This document shows positions 17,492 to 25,953 of a DNA stretch of 64,000 bases, piece by piece; within the stretch, counting starts at the first letter, position 1, and each line of letters starts with the position of its first letter. Source of the DNA: PALSA-612 sp963704335. Lineage in GTDB: Bacteria > Actinomycetota > Thermoleophilia > Gaiellales > Gaiellaceae. Both the position numbers and the translations under genes were made by a program. The notes beneath the pieces were generated by a model. The model searched no databases and was not told the origin of the DNA. It saw only the letters and a list, made by a program, of their open reading frames with translations. Where the stretch lies: the NCBI GenBank assembly GCA_963704335.1, contig OY969889.1, positions 186,001 to 250,000 on the forward strand. Direction: 5' to 3'.

Positions 17492-18139
17492 CTAGCCCGT
17501 CAGAGCACGGACGATGTCGTGGAAGTCGTCGAACGGCTCGTACGGCAGGTTGCGCTCGTCGAAGTAACGGGCCAGACCTCGTGTGGCGAACACTCGGTCG
17601 GCGGCCTGGGCGGCGCACCGGTCCGAAATGCCGTCGCCCACGTAGACGACCTCGCCGTCGGCCGGCAGCCCACCGCGCTTGCACGCCTCGCCACAGGCCG
17701 CGCAGATCGTCTGCTCGTGCCAACGGACGCGCCAGCCGTCCGGGCGGACGTCGACGCTGTTCGCGACCACCTCGACGTCGTCGACGCCTGCCTGGTCCAG
17801 CACGGGACGGATCAGCTCCTCGAAGCCGCTGGAGAGCACGCTCACGCCCCAGCCGAGCTCTCGTGCGAGGGCTACGAGCTCGGGGAGGCCGGGGCGGACG
17901 CGCACTCGCTCGAGCACCCAGGCGACGGCCTCTGCCATCGGCATCGTCACGGGCTCGTACTCGCGGGTGATGCACTCCTGAAGCGTGACCGTTCCGGCGT
18001 GGATGCCTTGCTCCACCTCGTCGTAGACGGCGGGATCGCCGAACTCGCGCGCGATCCGGTCGAGGAGGTCGTCCTCGGTGATCGTGCCGTCGAAGTCGAG
18101 CACGATCGTCGTGGCCGGTGGATGTGGATTGGTTGTCAC
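17492..18139 (-). CDS. HAD-superfamily phosphatase (MtnX / phosphoserine phosphatase type)
   Basis: About 215 residues from a GTG at 18139. Motif I is VLDFDGTITEDDLLDRIA (DxDGT nucleophile). Motif II lies in VSVLSSGFEELIRP. A Cys pair (TICAACGEACKRG) and the Lys of motif III precede motif IV, VVYVGDGISDRCAAQAAD. This is the HAD-IB layout of MtnX-like or SerB-like enzymes. Without a methionine-salvage neighbour I keep the call general. Confidence 0.87.
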   Translation of the reverse strand: MTTNPHPPATTIVLDFDGTITEDDLLDRIAREFGDPAVYDEVEQGIHAGTVTLQECITREYEPVTMPMAEAVAWVLERVRVRPGLPELVALARELGWGVSVLSSGFEELIRPVLDQAGVDDVEVVANSVDVRPDGWRVRWHEQTICAACGEACKRGGLPADGEVVYVGDGISDRCAAQAADRVFATRGLARYFDERNLPYEPFDDFHDIVRALTG

Positions 18140-18240
18140 TGTGTTGGCACGAGCTCGTTGCACCAGCGTGCTGCCGTGAGCACTATCGTCGCAGCGGGGA
18201 GGAGGACAGGGGTACCTACGGGGTGTCCGTTTGGGACATG

Positions 18241-19071
18241 TCAGCCGGCGGACGGCGGGCCGACCGTATTGCGCAGCACGCCGATGCCCTCGATCTCCAG
18301 CTCCACGACATCGCCCGGCTGCAGCCAGCGCCCGTCCCCGTGCTCGAGGATGCACCCCGTCCCGACAGTCCCGGAACCAAGCACGTCCCCCGGCACGAGC
18401 CGCGTGTTTCGGGCTGCGTGCGCGACGATCGCCGACCACGGATGATGCATGTCGCGCGAGTTGCCCCGCGAACGCTCCTCGCCGTTGACGCGCGCGACCA
18501 TCTCCAGACCCGAGCCGTCGAGCTCGTCAACCGTGACGAGCACCGGGCCGAGGCTCGTGGCGAAGTCCTTGCCCTTCGACGGCCCGAGCCCAACCGCCAT
18601 CTCGGCGCGCTGGATATCCCGCGCCGACCAGTCGTTCATGATCGTGAAACCGCCGATCTCGCCCTCCGCGCCGATCACCGCGGCAAGCTCGAGCTCGTAG
18701 TCGAGCTCCTCCACGCCGGCCGGAAACGGGATCGTGTCGTCAGGCCCGTACACGGCCGCCGAGTTGGAGAAGTAGAAGACAGGAAGCTCGTACCACTCTG
18801 GCGGCGGTGGCCCGGCCCCGCGCAGCTCGCGAGCCCGCCGGACGTGCTCCTCGAACGCGTAGAAGTCGCGGATCGACGGAGGACGCGGCACCGGAGCCAG
18901 CAGCCGCACGCCGTCGAGCGGGTACACCGCATGCTCGCGGGCCTTGCCTCCTCCCGTGAAGAACGCCTGCAACGTCTGCGCCGCGAGCTGAATCACGCGG
19001 TCGCCTTCGATGCGGCCCGGCCAACCTCGCCGCAGGCCGTCCTCGAGCGGCGTGAACATGCAGAGGCGCAC
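18241..19071 (-). CDS. Fumarylacetoacetate hydrolase (FAH)-family protein
   Basis: 276 residues. The C-terminal FAH catalytic domain is clear: RDFYAFEEHVRRARELRG, YYFSNSA-like FYFSNSAAVYGPDDTIPFP, ELDYELELAAVIGAEGEIGGFTIMNDWSARDIQ with the Asp/Glu metal ligands, GKDFATSLGPVLVTVDEL and the end PGDVVELEIEGIGVLRNTV. FAH-fold enzymes cleave C-C bonds in beta-diketo acids or hydrate or decarboxylate dienoates. With HPPD about 7 kb away, a role in aromatic (tyrosine) breakdown is possible, but no homogentisate dioxygenase is visible. Confidence 0.9.
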   Translation of the reverse strand: MRLCMFTPLEDGLRRGWPGRIEGDRVIQLAAQTLQAFFTGGGKAREHAVYPLDGVRLLAPVPRPPSIRDFYAFEEHVRRARELRGAGPPPPEWYELPVFYFSNSAAVYGPDDTIPFPAGVEELDYELELAAVIGAEGEIGGFTIMNDWSARDIQRAEMAVGLGPSKGKDFATSLGPVLVTVDELDGSGLEMVARVNGEERSRGNSRDMHHPWSAIVAHAARNTRLVPGDVLGSGTVGTGCILEHGDGRWLQPGDVVELEIEGIGVLRNTVGPPSAG

Positions 19072-19080
19072 CGGCGAAGC

Positions 19081-20442
19081 CTACGGTTCCGTATGTACGT
19101 GGACGTCGGTGACGTCCGGGCGCTCACGACGGATCCGCTCCTCGACGGCGCTCGCCCTCTCGTGTGCGGCGACGAGCTCCGTGTGCGGATCGAGCGCGAG
19201 GGTGAGGAAGAGGACCAGGCCGTCGCCGGTCTCGAGCATGCGCATCGCCCGCGGCGGCGCCCCCACCTCGTCGGTGACGATCCGGAGCACCGCCTCCATG
19301 TGGCCCTCGACCTCCCACTCGCTGGGACGTCGACCCTCCGACGTCTCCGCCAGTGGCTCGAGGTGAGTGCGCACGGTCGCCGCTTCGGGAACGGCGTCGA
19401 GGATCGTCCGCTCCACCTGCTCAGCGACGGCGTGCGCCTCGCCGAGGCTCAATGCTCCGGGAAGCTTCAGGTGGAGCGAGATCTCCGTCCGCCCGTCCAC
19501 AGTGACGACGTTGATGTTGTGGACCTCGCGGACGTCCGGCACGCGTAGCGCGGCTTCCTGTGCGCGCTCGCGGACCTCGACGTCCTCCGGCCGCTGAGGC
19601 TCGACGTGGACGATCACATCGGCCTCCGGCAAAGCGCGCCGCACTGCATCTTCGACGTCGTCGGCGGCCGCATGACCCTGGGCAACTGCGGCCCCGGGCG
19701 AGACACCGATCACGACGTCGACAAAGTTGCGTCCGGCAGCCTGCCGCAGACGTAGCCGCCGCAGAGAGATCCCCGGGACCTGCTCTCGAATCGCTCGGCG
19801 GGCCGTCTCCACCGCGTCGGCTGGGGCGCGGTCCATGAGCACGTCGACATTGCGGCCGATCAAGCGCCCGGCCGCAGTGATGACAAGGAAGGACACGAAG
19901 AGGGCAGCCACCGAGTCGCCCTGGGGCCAGCCGAGCGCCGCCGCGACGAGGCCGAGCAACACCGCAACGGTGCCGGCGAGGTCGCTGCCGAAGTGGAACG
20001 CGTTCGAGAGCAGCGCGGCGCTCGAGTACTGGCGGGCAGCCCGCAGCGAGACGACCGTTCGCGCGAGGTCGATGGCGATGACCACGATCACCACCGCGAA
20101 CACCCACCATGCCGCGTCGACTTCGGTCTCGATCACCCCGGTCAGCCTCAGCACGGCGAAGGTCGCGACGGCGATCGACACCAGCACGAGCACGGCCGCC
20201 TCCGCCAGCGCGGCCAGGTGCTCGGCCTTGCCGTGTCCGTACGGATGACTGCGGTCGGCCGGCCGCACGGCAACGCCGACGGCGAAGAACGTCAGCAGCG
20301 CGGCCACGAGATCCGTGCCGGAGTGCACGGCTTCCGAGACGAGCCCCAGGCTGCCGCTCGCGAGACCGGTCGTCAGCTTGAGACCGATGAGCGCGCAGGC
20401 CGCGCCGACCGAGACGAGCGCCGTCCGGCGTTGCGGAGTCAC
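19081..20442 (-). CDS. Cation diffusion facilitator (CDF) metal transporter with three tandem C-terminal domains
   Basis: 453 residues, against about 300 for usual CDF proteins. Six transmembrane segments (residues about 8-205) include the Zn-site motif SEAVHSGTDLVAALLTF and the loop SHPYGHGKAEHLAAL, then FHFGSDLAGTVAVLLG. The C-terminal part holds three ZT-dimer-like alpha/beta repeats: VDVVIGVSPGAAVAQGHAAADDVE with DVIVHVEP; INVVTVDGRTEISLHLKLPGA with TVRTHLEPL; and a more diverged GDGLVLFLTLALDPHTELVAAHERA with VTDVHVHTEP. It probably exports Zn2+, Mn2+ or a related cation using proton exchange. Confidence 0.9.
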   Translation of the reverse strand: MTPQRRTALVSVGAACALIGLKLTTGLASGSLGLVSEAVHSGTDLVAALLTFFAVGVAVRPADRSHPYGHGKAEHLAALAEAAVLVLVSIAVATFAVLRLTGVIETEVDAAWWVFAVVIVVIAIDLARTVVSLRAARQYSSAALLSNAFHFGSDLAGTVAVLLGLVAAALGWPQGDSVAALFVSFLVITAAGRLIGRNVDVLMDRAPADAVETARRAIREQVPGISLRRLRLRQAAGRNFVDVVIGVSPGAAVAQGHAAADDVEDAVRRALPEADVIVHVEPQRPEDVEVRERAQEAALRVPDVREVHNINVVTVDGRTEISLHLKLPGALSLGEAHAVAEQVERTILDAVPEAATVRTHLEPLAETSEGRRPSEWEVEGHMEAVLRIVTDEVGAPPRAMRMLETGDGLVLFLTLALDPHTELVAAHERASAVEERIRRERPDVTDVHVHTEP

Positions 20443-20468
20443 GGGGAAAGGCTAAGCGACTGGGGGAA

Positions 20469-21317
20469 CTAGGACGCTGCCCACTTGTACGTCGCCACCA
20501 CGGCCTCCGCCTCGGCGGCGAACGATGCGAAGTCCGCCGTGGGAGCCTCGATCATCACGGCGACGGCAACACCCTTCACGTTGACCACGTAGACACGCAT
20601 GTGATCGTCGGGCTCCAGCTCGTAGCGCGCCGTTAGTCCGGGGACGACGACGAGGTCACTCGCCGTGACAAGCAAGTCGAGACGCTGGCCCGCGGCTCCG
20701 CCGACGGAAGCAGCGACCGGGCCGGTCACCTGCGTGCCGGCGATGGACGAGAACTGCGCGACACGTTCGGCAACGCTGCGGTTGCCGCCGAAGGAGTCGA
20801 GCTCGAGGATCAAGCCGCCGGGATCGAGCCGCTGGTGGATCGAGATCGCCGTCGGCTCGTGGTGTCGCACCTGCCAGCCCTGGCCGACACGGAAGGAGTA
20901 CCGCGGCTTGAAGACGTCCGTCGTGTACTCGCCGTTCTTCAGCGGGCCGCGTCCGGCGTTCGGTCGGGTCTCCTCGCAGCCCTTGAGCGTTTCGCCCGCC
21001 CGGCAGACGTCGAATCCCGGGCCACCGTCGAGCCGGTCGGCCCCAGCGCCGCCGATGAGAGTGTCGCGGCCGGCCGCGCCGCAGATGAGGTCGTTCCCTC
21101 CCAGCCCGTCCACGGCGTCGTTGCCGGCCTGCGCAGCGATCACGTTGGCCGCCTTCGTGCCGCGGAGGTTGTTCGCACCGGCGGTGCCCACGATCGTCGC
21201 TCGCTTGCCGAGGCAGAGAGGCTTCGCCTTCGCCGGACTCTGGGAGCCGGAGCCGAGAGCAGCCCCAGCGGCAGCGAGCGCGACAACAGCAATGACCAGG
21301 GACCCCCTCCGGATCAC
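20469..21317 (-). CDS. Secreted protein with RTX-like calcium-binding nonapeptide repeats
   Basis: A GTG at 21317 gives a signal peptide (VIRRGSLVIAVVALAAAGAALG). Residues about 40-110 carry repeats of the GGxGxDxL kind (GAGNDAVDGLGGNDLICGA, GRDTLIGGAGADRLDGGPG), a Ca2+-binding beta roll. Two Cys (CRAGETLKGCEE) follow. The rest (FRVGQGWQVRHHEPTAISI onward) is a globular domain of unknown function. It is divergent from the cyclase gene with only 24 bases between the starts. Confidence 0.78.
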   Translation of the reverse strand: MIRRGSLVIAVVALAAAGAALGSGSQSPAKAKPLCLGKRATIVGTAGANNLRGTKAANVIAAQAGNDAVDGLGGNDLICGAAGRDTLIGGAGADRLDGGPGFDVCRAGETLKGCEETRPNAGRGPLKNGEYTTDVFKPRYSFRVGQGWQVRHHEPTAISIHQRLDPGGLILELDSFGGNRSVAERVAQFSSIAGTQVTGPVAASVGGAAGQRLDLLVTASDLVVVPGLTARYELEPDDHMRVYVVNVKGVAVAVMIEAPTADFASFAAEAEAVVATYKWAAS

Positions 21318-21341
21318 GCGCGAGATCCTATCCTCTGCCAC

Positions 21342-24300
21342 GTGACGATCTGCCCGAGCTGCGGGCACGACAACGAGTCAGGGGCTCGCTTCTGCTCGCA
21401 GTGCGCTACCCCGCTCCAGGAGGCCGCGGCGACGCGGGAGGAGCGGAAGGTCGTCACCTGCCTGTTCTGCGACCTCGTGGGCTTCACCGCCCGCGCCGAG
21501 CAGCTCGACCCCGAGGACGTTCGCGCCGTCCTCCAGCCCTACCACGCCCAGGTCCGGGCGGAGCTCGAACGCTTCGGGGGAACGGTGGAGAAGTTCATCG
21601 GCGACGCGGTGATGGCGGTCTTCGGAGCCCCGGTCGCACACGAGGACGACCCCGAGCGGGCGGTGCGGGCCGCCCTTGCGATACGCGACACGCTCGGCGA
21701 GGAGCAGCTGGACGTCCGCATCGGCATCACGACCGGCGAGGCGCTCATCACCCTCGGTGCCCGGCCCGAAGCGGGCGAGGGCATGGCCGCCGGGGACGTC
21801 GTCAACACGGCCGCGCGCCTGCAATCGGCGGCCAACACGAACGCCATCCTCGTCGACGAGACCACCTACCGGGCAACTGAGCGCGCGGTCGACTTCGTCG
21901 AGGCAAGACCGGTGCAGGCGAAGGGCAAGGCCGAGCCCGTGCCGGTCTGGGAGGCGCACGCTGCCCGAGCCCGTGTCGGAGTCGAGCGCGTCGGCGGCGC
22001 GCCGCTGGTCGGTCGCGAGCAGGAGCTGAATCTGCTGCGCGAGACGCTGACGCGCGTGATCCGCGAGCGCGAGCCGCAGCTCGTGACGCTGGTCGGCGTG
22101 CCCGGCATCGGCAAGAGCCGGCTCGTCTACGAGCTCTTCCAGACGATCGAGACGGGCGATTTCGGTCTCGTCTACTGGCGGCACGGGCGTTCGCTGCCCT
22201 ACGGCGAGGGCATCACGTTCTGGGCGCTGTCGGAGATGGTGAAGGCTCAGGCGGGAATCCTCGACTCGGACAGCACCGAGCAGGCGTCCGAAAAGCTGCG
22301 CGGCGCCGTGGCGCGGTTCGTCGAAGACACCGCAGACGTCGCCTGGATCGAGCGCCAGCTGCGGCCACTCATCGGGCTCGAGACGGACGACTCCTGGGCG
22401 GGCGACAAAGGACAGGAGGCGTTCGTCGCCTGGCGTCGCTTCCTCGAGGCAATCGCCGACGAACGGCCGCTCGTGCTCGTATTCGAGGACCTGCATTGGG
22501 CTGACGACGCTCTGCTCGACTTCGTCGATTACCTCGTGGACTGGGCGTCCGGCGTACCCGTGCTCGTGCTCGGCACGGCGCGTCCCGAGCTCCTGTCCCG
22601 GCGGCCGGGCTGGGGCGGCGGCAAGGCCAATTCCTCGACGATCCTCCTCTCTGCGCTCTCCGAGGACGAGACGACAATGCTCCTGCACGCCCTGCTCGGC
22701 AGCTCGGTCGTCGATGCCGCCGTCCAGGCGCGACTGCTCGAGCACGCCGGAGGCAACCCGCTCTACGCGGAGGAGTTCACCCGGATGCTGACCTCCCGTC
22801 CGGGTCACGTCGTCCTGCCCGAGACGGTCCAGGGCATCATCGCCGCCCGGCTCGACACGCTTCCCGCCGAGGAGAAGGAGCTGCTCCAGGACGCGGCGGC
22901 AATGGGTAGGACGTTCTGGCTCGGCGCGCTCGACGGCGAGCGCTGGCGGTTGGAAGAGCGGCTGCACGCTCTCGAGCGCAATGAGTTCGTCCGCCGCGAG
23001 CGACGCTCGAACGTCGCCGGCGAGACGGAGTACTCCTTCCGCCACGCTCTCGTTCGCGAGGTCGCCTACGAGCAGATACCGCGGGCGCAGCGTGCAGACA
23101 AGCATCGCGCAGCTGCCGTGTGGATCGAGTCGCTGGGGCGGATCGACGACCACTCGGAGCTGCTCGCGCACCACTACGCCGCTGCGCTCGACTACACACG
23201 TGCGTCCGGGCAGGACACGACGTCGCTGGCGGAGCAAGGGCGGCTCGCTCTACGCGAGGCAGGCGATCGCGCCTTCTCGCTCAACGCGCTCACCGCGGCC
23301 ACGCGCTACTACGCGCTCGCGATCGAGTCCTGGCCACACGACGACCCGGAGCGGCCCGAGCTCGTTCTCAAGCTTGGCCGTACGTACAGCGCGAACGCCG
23401 ACGACAAGGCACAGCAAGCGCTCGAGGACGCCTACGAGGCTGCTCTCGCTGCAGGCCGCCCCGAGCTGGCAGCCGAGGCGGACGCGCTGCTCGCGGAGGT
23501 CTGGTGGTTTCGCGCTGATCCGGGCCGGCAGTCAGAACATCTGGAGCGAGCGCGTGAGCTCGTCAAGACGGAACCGCCTTCCCCCTGGAAGGCTCACGTG
23601 CTCAGCCAGGTCTCGCGGTACCGCATGCTGGCCGGCGCCGACGAACAAGCGATTCAGATCGGAACCGAGGCTCTCACAATGGCGGAGGAGCTCGGGCTAG
23701 AAGAGCTGAGCGCGCACGCCCTCATCAACATCGGCATGGCGGAGGTCAACCTCGGCAATGCCGGCGGGCTCGAGGACCTCCGGCGGGCCGCCGAGATCGC
23801 TATGGCTTCCGGCTCGTCAGAGGTGGTACGCGCGGCCCACAATCTCGCCGTCTGCGAATGGGTTCTCGGCGACCTGCGCCAGGCGATCCTGCTGATGGAC
23901 GACGCGATCGCCCACGGCGAGCGACTCGGCATGACCAACCTGCTGAGGTTCTCGCAGAACGTCAAGCATTGGATGATGTTCCGAACGGGCGACTGGGATG
24001 TCGCCCTGCCGTACACCGACGAGGTCATCGCAGCCATCGAGGCCGGTGAGCCGCATTACCACGAGGGGGGCATGCGCATGCGCCGGGCGCTCGTGCGGCT
24101 GGCGCGAGACGACGTCGACGGAGCGCTCGACGACCTGCGGAAGACGGTGGTGCTCGCGCGGCAAGCGAGCGATCCGCAGCAGCGCGTTCCGTGGCTTTGC
24201 GAGTCTGCCCGTCTGTTCGTCGAAGCCGGAGAGCTCGAGGAGGCTCGGCGGCTCGCCCCGGAGGCCCTGCAGGCCGGGTCCGCGAACATGTCCTGGGCCC

Positions 24301-24626
24301 TCGGCGAGCTCGCGTACGTTGCGCGGGAGCTCGAGTGCGGCGATGAGCTGGCCGAGCTGCTCGAGCGCGCTCCGCCGACAACGTGGATAACTGCCGCGCA
24401 GGCGTTGGTGACAGGCGACTTCGGGGGCGGCGCCGACCTGCTCGAGAAGATCGGCGACGAGGAGCTCGCGGCCCTCGCGCGCCTCCGTGCCGCGGAACAG
24501 CTCTTCGCCGAGGGTCGACGCGCCGAGGCTGACGAGCAACTGCAGCGCTCGCTCGCCTTCTGGCGCAGCGTCGACGCGTCGCGCTACATCCGCAAGGCCG
24601 AGGCGCTGCTCGCGGCCGCCTCCTAG
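21342..24626 (+). CDS. Multidomain class III nucleotidyl cyclase: zinc ribbon, cyclase, AAA ATPase, TPR
   Basis: About 1094 residues from a GTG at 21342. In order: a zinc ribbon (CPSCGHDNESGARFCSQC, residues 4-21); a class III cyclase domain (VTCLFCDLVGFTARAEQL and GTVEKFIGDAVMAVFGAP, with both metal Asp residues, then VVNTAARLQSAANTN); an AAA/STAND ATPase (Walker A GVPGIGKSRLVYEL, Walker B-like VLVFEDLHWADDALLD); and a long helical TPR-like region to the C-terminus. Such proteins probably gate cAMP output or act as ATP-driven signalling switches. The stop shares a CTAG palindrome with the convergent hydrolase-cyclase gene. Confidence 0.93.
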   Translation: MTICPSCGHDNESGARFCSQCATPLQEAAATREERKVVTCLFCDLVGFTARAEQLDPEDVRAVLQPYHAQVRAELERFGGTVEKFIGDAVMAVFGAPVAHEDDPERAVRAALAIRDTLGEEQLDVRIGITTGEALITLGARPEAGEGMAAGDVVNTAARLQSAANTNAILVDETTYRATERAVDFVEARPVQAKGKAEPVPVWEAHAARARVGVERVGGAPLVGREQELNLLRETLTRVIREREPQLVTLVGVPGIGKSRLVYELFQTIETGDFGLVYWRHGRSLPYGEGITFWALSEMVKAQAGILDSDSTEQASEKLRGAVARFVEDTADVAWIERQLRPLIGLETDDSWAGDKGQEAFVAWRRFLEAIADERPLVLVFEDLHWADDALLDFVDYLVDWASGVPVLVLGTARPELLSRRPGWGGGKANSSTILLSALSEDETTMLLHALLGSSVVDAAVQARLLEHAGGNPLYAEEFTRMLTSRPGHVVLPETVQGIIAARLDTLPAEEKELLQDAAAMGRTFWLGALDGERWRLEERLHALERNEFVRRERRSNVAGETEYSFRHALVREVAYEQIPRAQRADKHRAAAVWIESLGRIDDHSELLAHHYAAALDYTRASGQDTTSLAEQGRLALREAGDRAFSLNALTAATRYYALAIESWPHDDPERPELVLKLGRTYSANADDKAQQALEDAYEAALAAGRPELAAEADALLAEVWWFRADPGRQSEHLERARELVKTEPPSPWKAHVLSQVSRYRMLAGADEQAIQIGTEALTMAEELGLEELSAHALINIGMAEVNLGNAGGLEDLRRAAEIAMASGSSEVVRAAHNLAVCEWVLGDLRQAILLMDDAIAHGERLGMTNLLRFSQNVKHWMMFRTGDWDVALPYTDEVIAAIEAGEPHYHEGGMRMRRALVRLARDDVDGALDDLRKTVVLARQASDPQQRVPWLCESARLFVEAGELEEARRLAPEALQAGSANMSWALGELAYVARELECGDELAELLERAPPTTWITAAQALVTGDFGGGADLLEKIGDEELAALARLRAAEQLFAEGRRAEADEQLQRSLAFWRSVDASRYIRKAEALLAAAS

Positions 24627-25948
24627 CCGACGGCGGCGTAGAGCGCCCAGCGGTCGGGCACTCCCTTGAGCTCGTGCTCGCCGCGCTCCTCGAACGAGAT
24701 GCCCGACCCGGCAACGAGATCGCGCACCGTCCGGGTGACGAGCACCTCGCCCGGCTCCGCCAGCGCGGAAACCCGGGCCGCGATGTGGACCGCGATGCCG
24801 GCAATGCCGCCGATCCGCGTGCTCACCTCACCTGCGTGCACGCCGGACCTGACCTCGATGCCCTGGACGCGCACGACCTCCCGAATTTGTCGCGCGCACC
24901 TCACTGCGCGAGCCGGCCCCGAGAACGTCGCAAGAACGCCGTCGCCGGCGACGTCGACCACCTCCCCGCCAAACGAGGGGAGGAGCTCGCGCACGGATGC
25001 TTCGAAGCGGTCGCGAGCCGCGCTCCAGCGACGGTCGCCGAGAGCGCTGGCCTGCTCGGTGGAACCGACGATGTCGACGAAGAGGAGCGTGGCGAGAACG
25101 CGATCCACATCCTCGACACGCCCCCGCGATCCGGTCACGAACTCTTCGATGGCTCCAAGCAGCTCGGGATCCGGAAGCGGCCAGTGGTCGGCGCTGTCGA
25201 GCTCCAGGAGCCGCGCGCCGGCGATGTGCTCAGCGAGATAGCGGCCGTGACCGGCTCGGACATACATGTTGTTCCGGCTCTGGATGACGAGCGTGGGTAC
25301 GGCGACGAGCGGGAGCACGTGCCGGAGGTCGAGCTCGTAGATCGCCCGCGCCTTGGCCAGCGCCGTGCGCGGCGTGCCGGCGAAACGCTCGACACGTCCC
25401 CACCACTCCATCACTCCGGGCCGGTCGGCCACGGACGGCGCGAGACCCGTGGCCAGCGCTCCCGTTCCCCACGTGTGCTCGATGCCGTCGAGGACGGCTT
25501 CCTGCGCACTCTCCGGCATGCCCGCGGGATAATTGTCTGCCCTGGCGAGGCGCGCGAAGCCGTTGTAGAGCACGAGCGATTCGATTCGCTCCGGATGCGT
25601 CGCTGCAGCCATCAACGCCCTCTGGACGGCGTGTCCCTGGGCGACGACAGCCGCGCGCTGAAAGCCTGCGGCATCCATGACGGCCGTTACGTCGTCGACC
25701 CAGTCCTCGGGCGCGGATGCACCGTCGGGCACCGGATCGGACATCCCGATGCCACGCATGTCGAACTGGAGAACCCGGGCAAACCGCGCCACCGACGTCA
25801 TGAAGTCGAGCATCAGCGGTTGGTCCCAGAGCGCCTCGAGGTGGCTTGCCCAGTCGAGAACGAGAACGACGTCGTGGTCTCCGTCGCCGAAGACCTGGTA
25901 GGCGAGCTCGATCTCGCCGCTCCGCGCGTACTGCGTGCGCGGCGGCAT
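24623..25948 (-). CDS. Alpha/beta-hydrolase-like domain fused to a class III nucleotidyl cyclase
   Basis: About 441 residues from an ATG at 25948. Residues 1-265 form an alpha/beta-hydrolase fold (VVLVLDWASHLEALWDQP, LQFDMRGIGMSDPV, LVLYNGFARLA, the terminal DSADHWPLPDPE with a His). Residues about 285-435 are a cyclase domain (LATLLFVDIVGSTEQASALG, GEVVDVAGDGVLATFSGP, both metal Asp). At the nucleophile elbow the sequence is AAVVAQGHAVQRAL: Gly105 stands where the Ser should be, so the hydrolase part is probably a ligand-sensing module. Confidence 0.92.
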   Translation of the reverse strand: MPPRTQYARSGEIELAYQVFGDGDHDVVLVLDWASHLEALWDQPLMLDFMTSVARFARVLQFDMRGIGMSDPVPDGASAPEDWVDDVTAVMDAAGFQRAAVVAQGHAVQRALMAAATHPERIESLVLYNGFARLARADNYPAGMPESAQEAVLDGIEHTWGTGALATGLAPSVADRPGVMEWWGRVERFAGTPRTALAKARAIYELDLRHVLPLVAVPTLVIQSRNNMYVRAGHGRYLAEHIAGARLLELDSADHWPLPDPELLGAIEEFVTGSRGRVEDVDRVLATLLFVDIVGSTEQASALGDRRWSAARDRFEASVRELLPSFGGEVVDVAGDGVLATFSGPARAVRCARQIREVVRVQGIEVRSGVHAGEVSTRIGGIAGIAVHIAARVSALAEPGEVLVTRTVRDLVAGSGISFEERGEHELKGVPDRWALYAAVG

Positions 25949-25953
25949 CTTGC

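Noticed and set aside
16708..17970. 420-codon plus-strand frame
   Set aside because: Antisense to the GNAT and HAD phosphatase genes.
18118..19548. 476-codon plus-strand frame
   Set aside because: Antisense to the FAH-family and CDF genes, whose motifs are clear.
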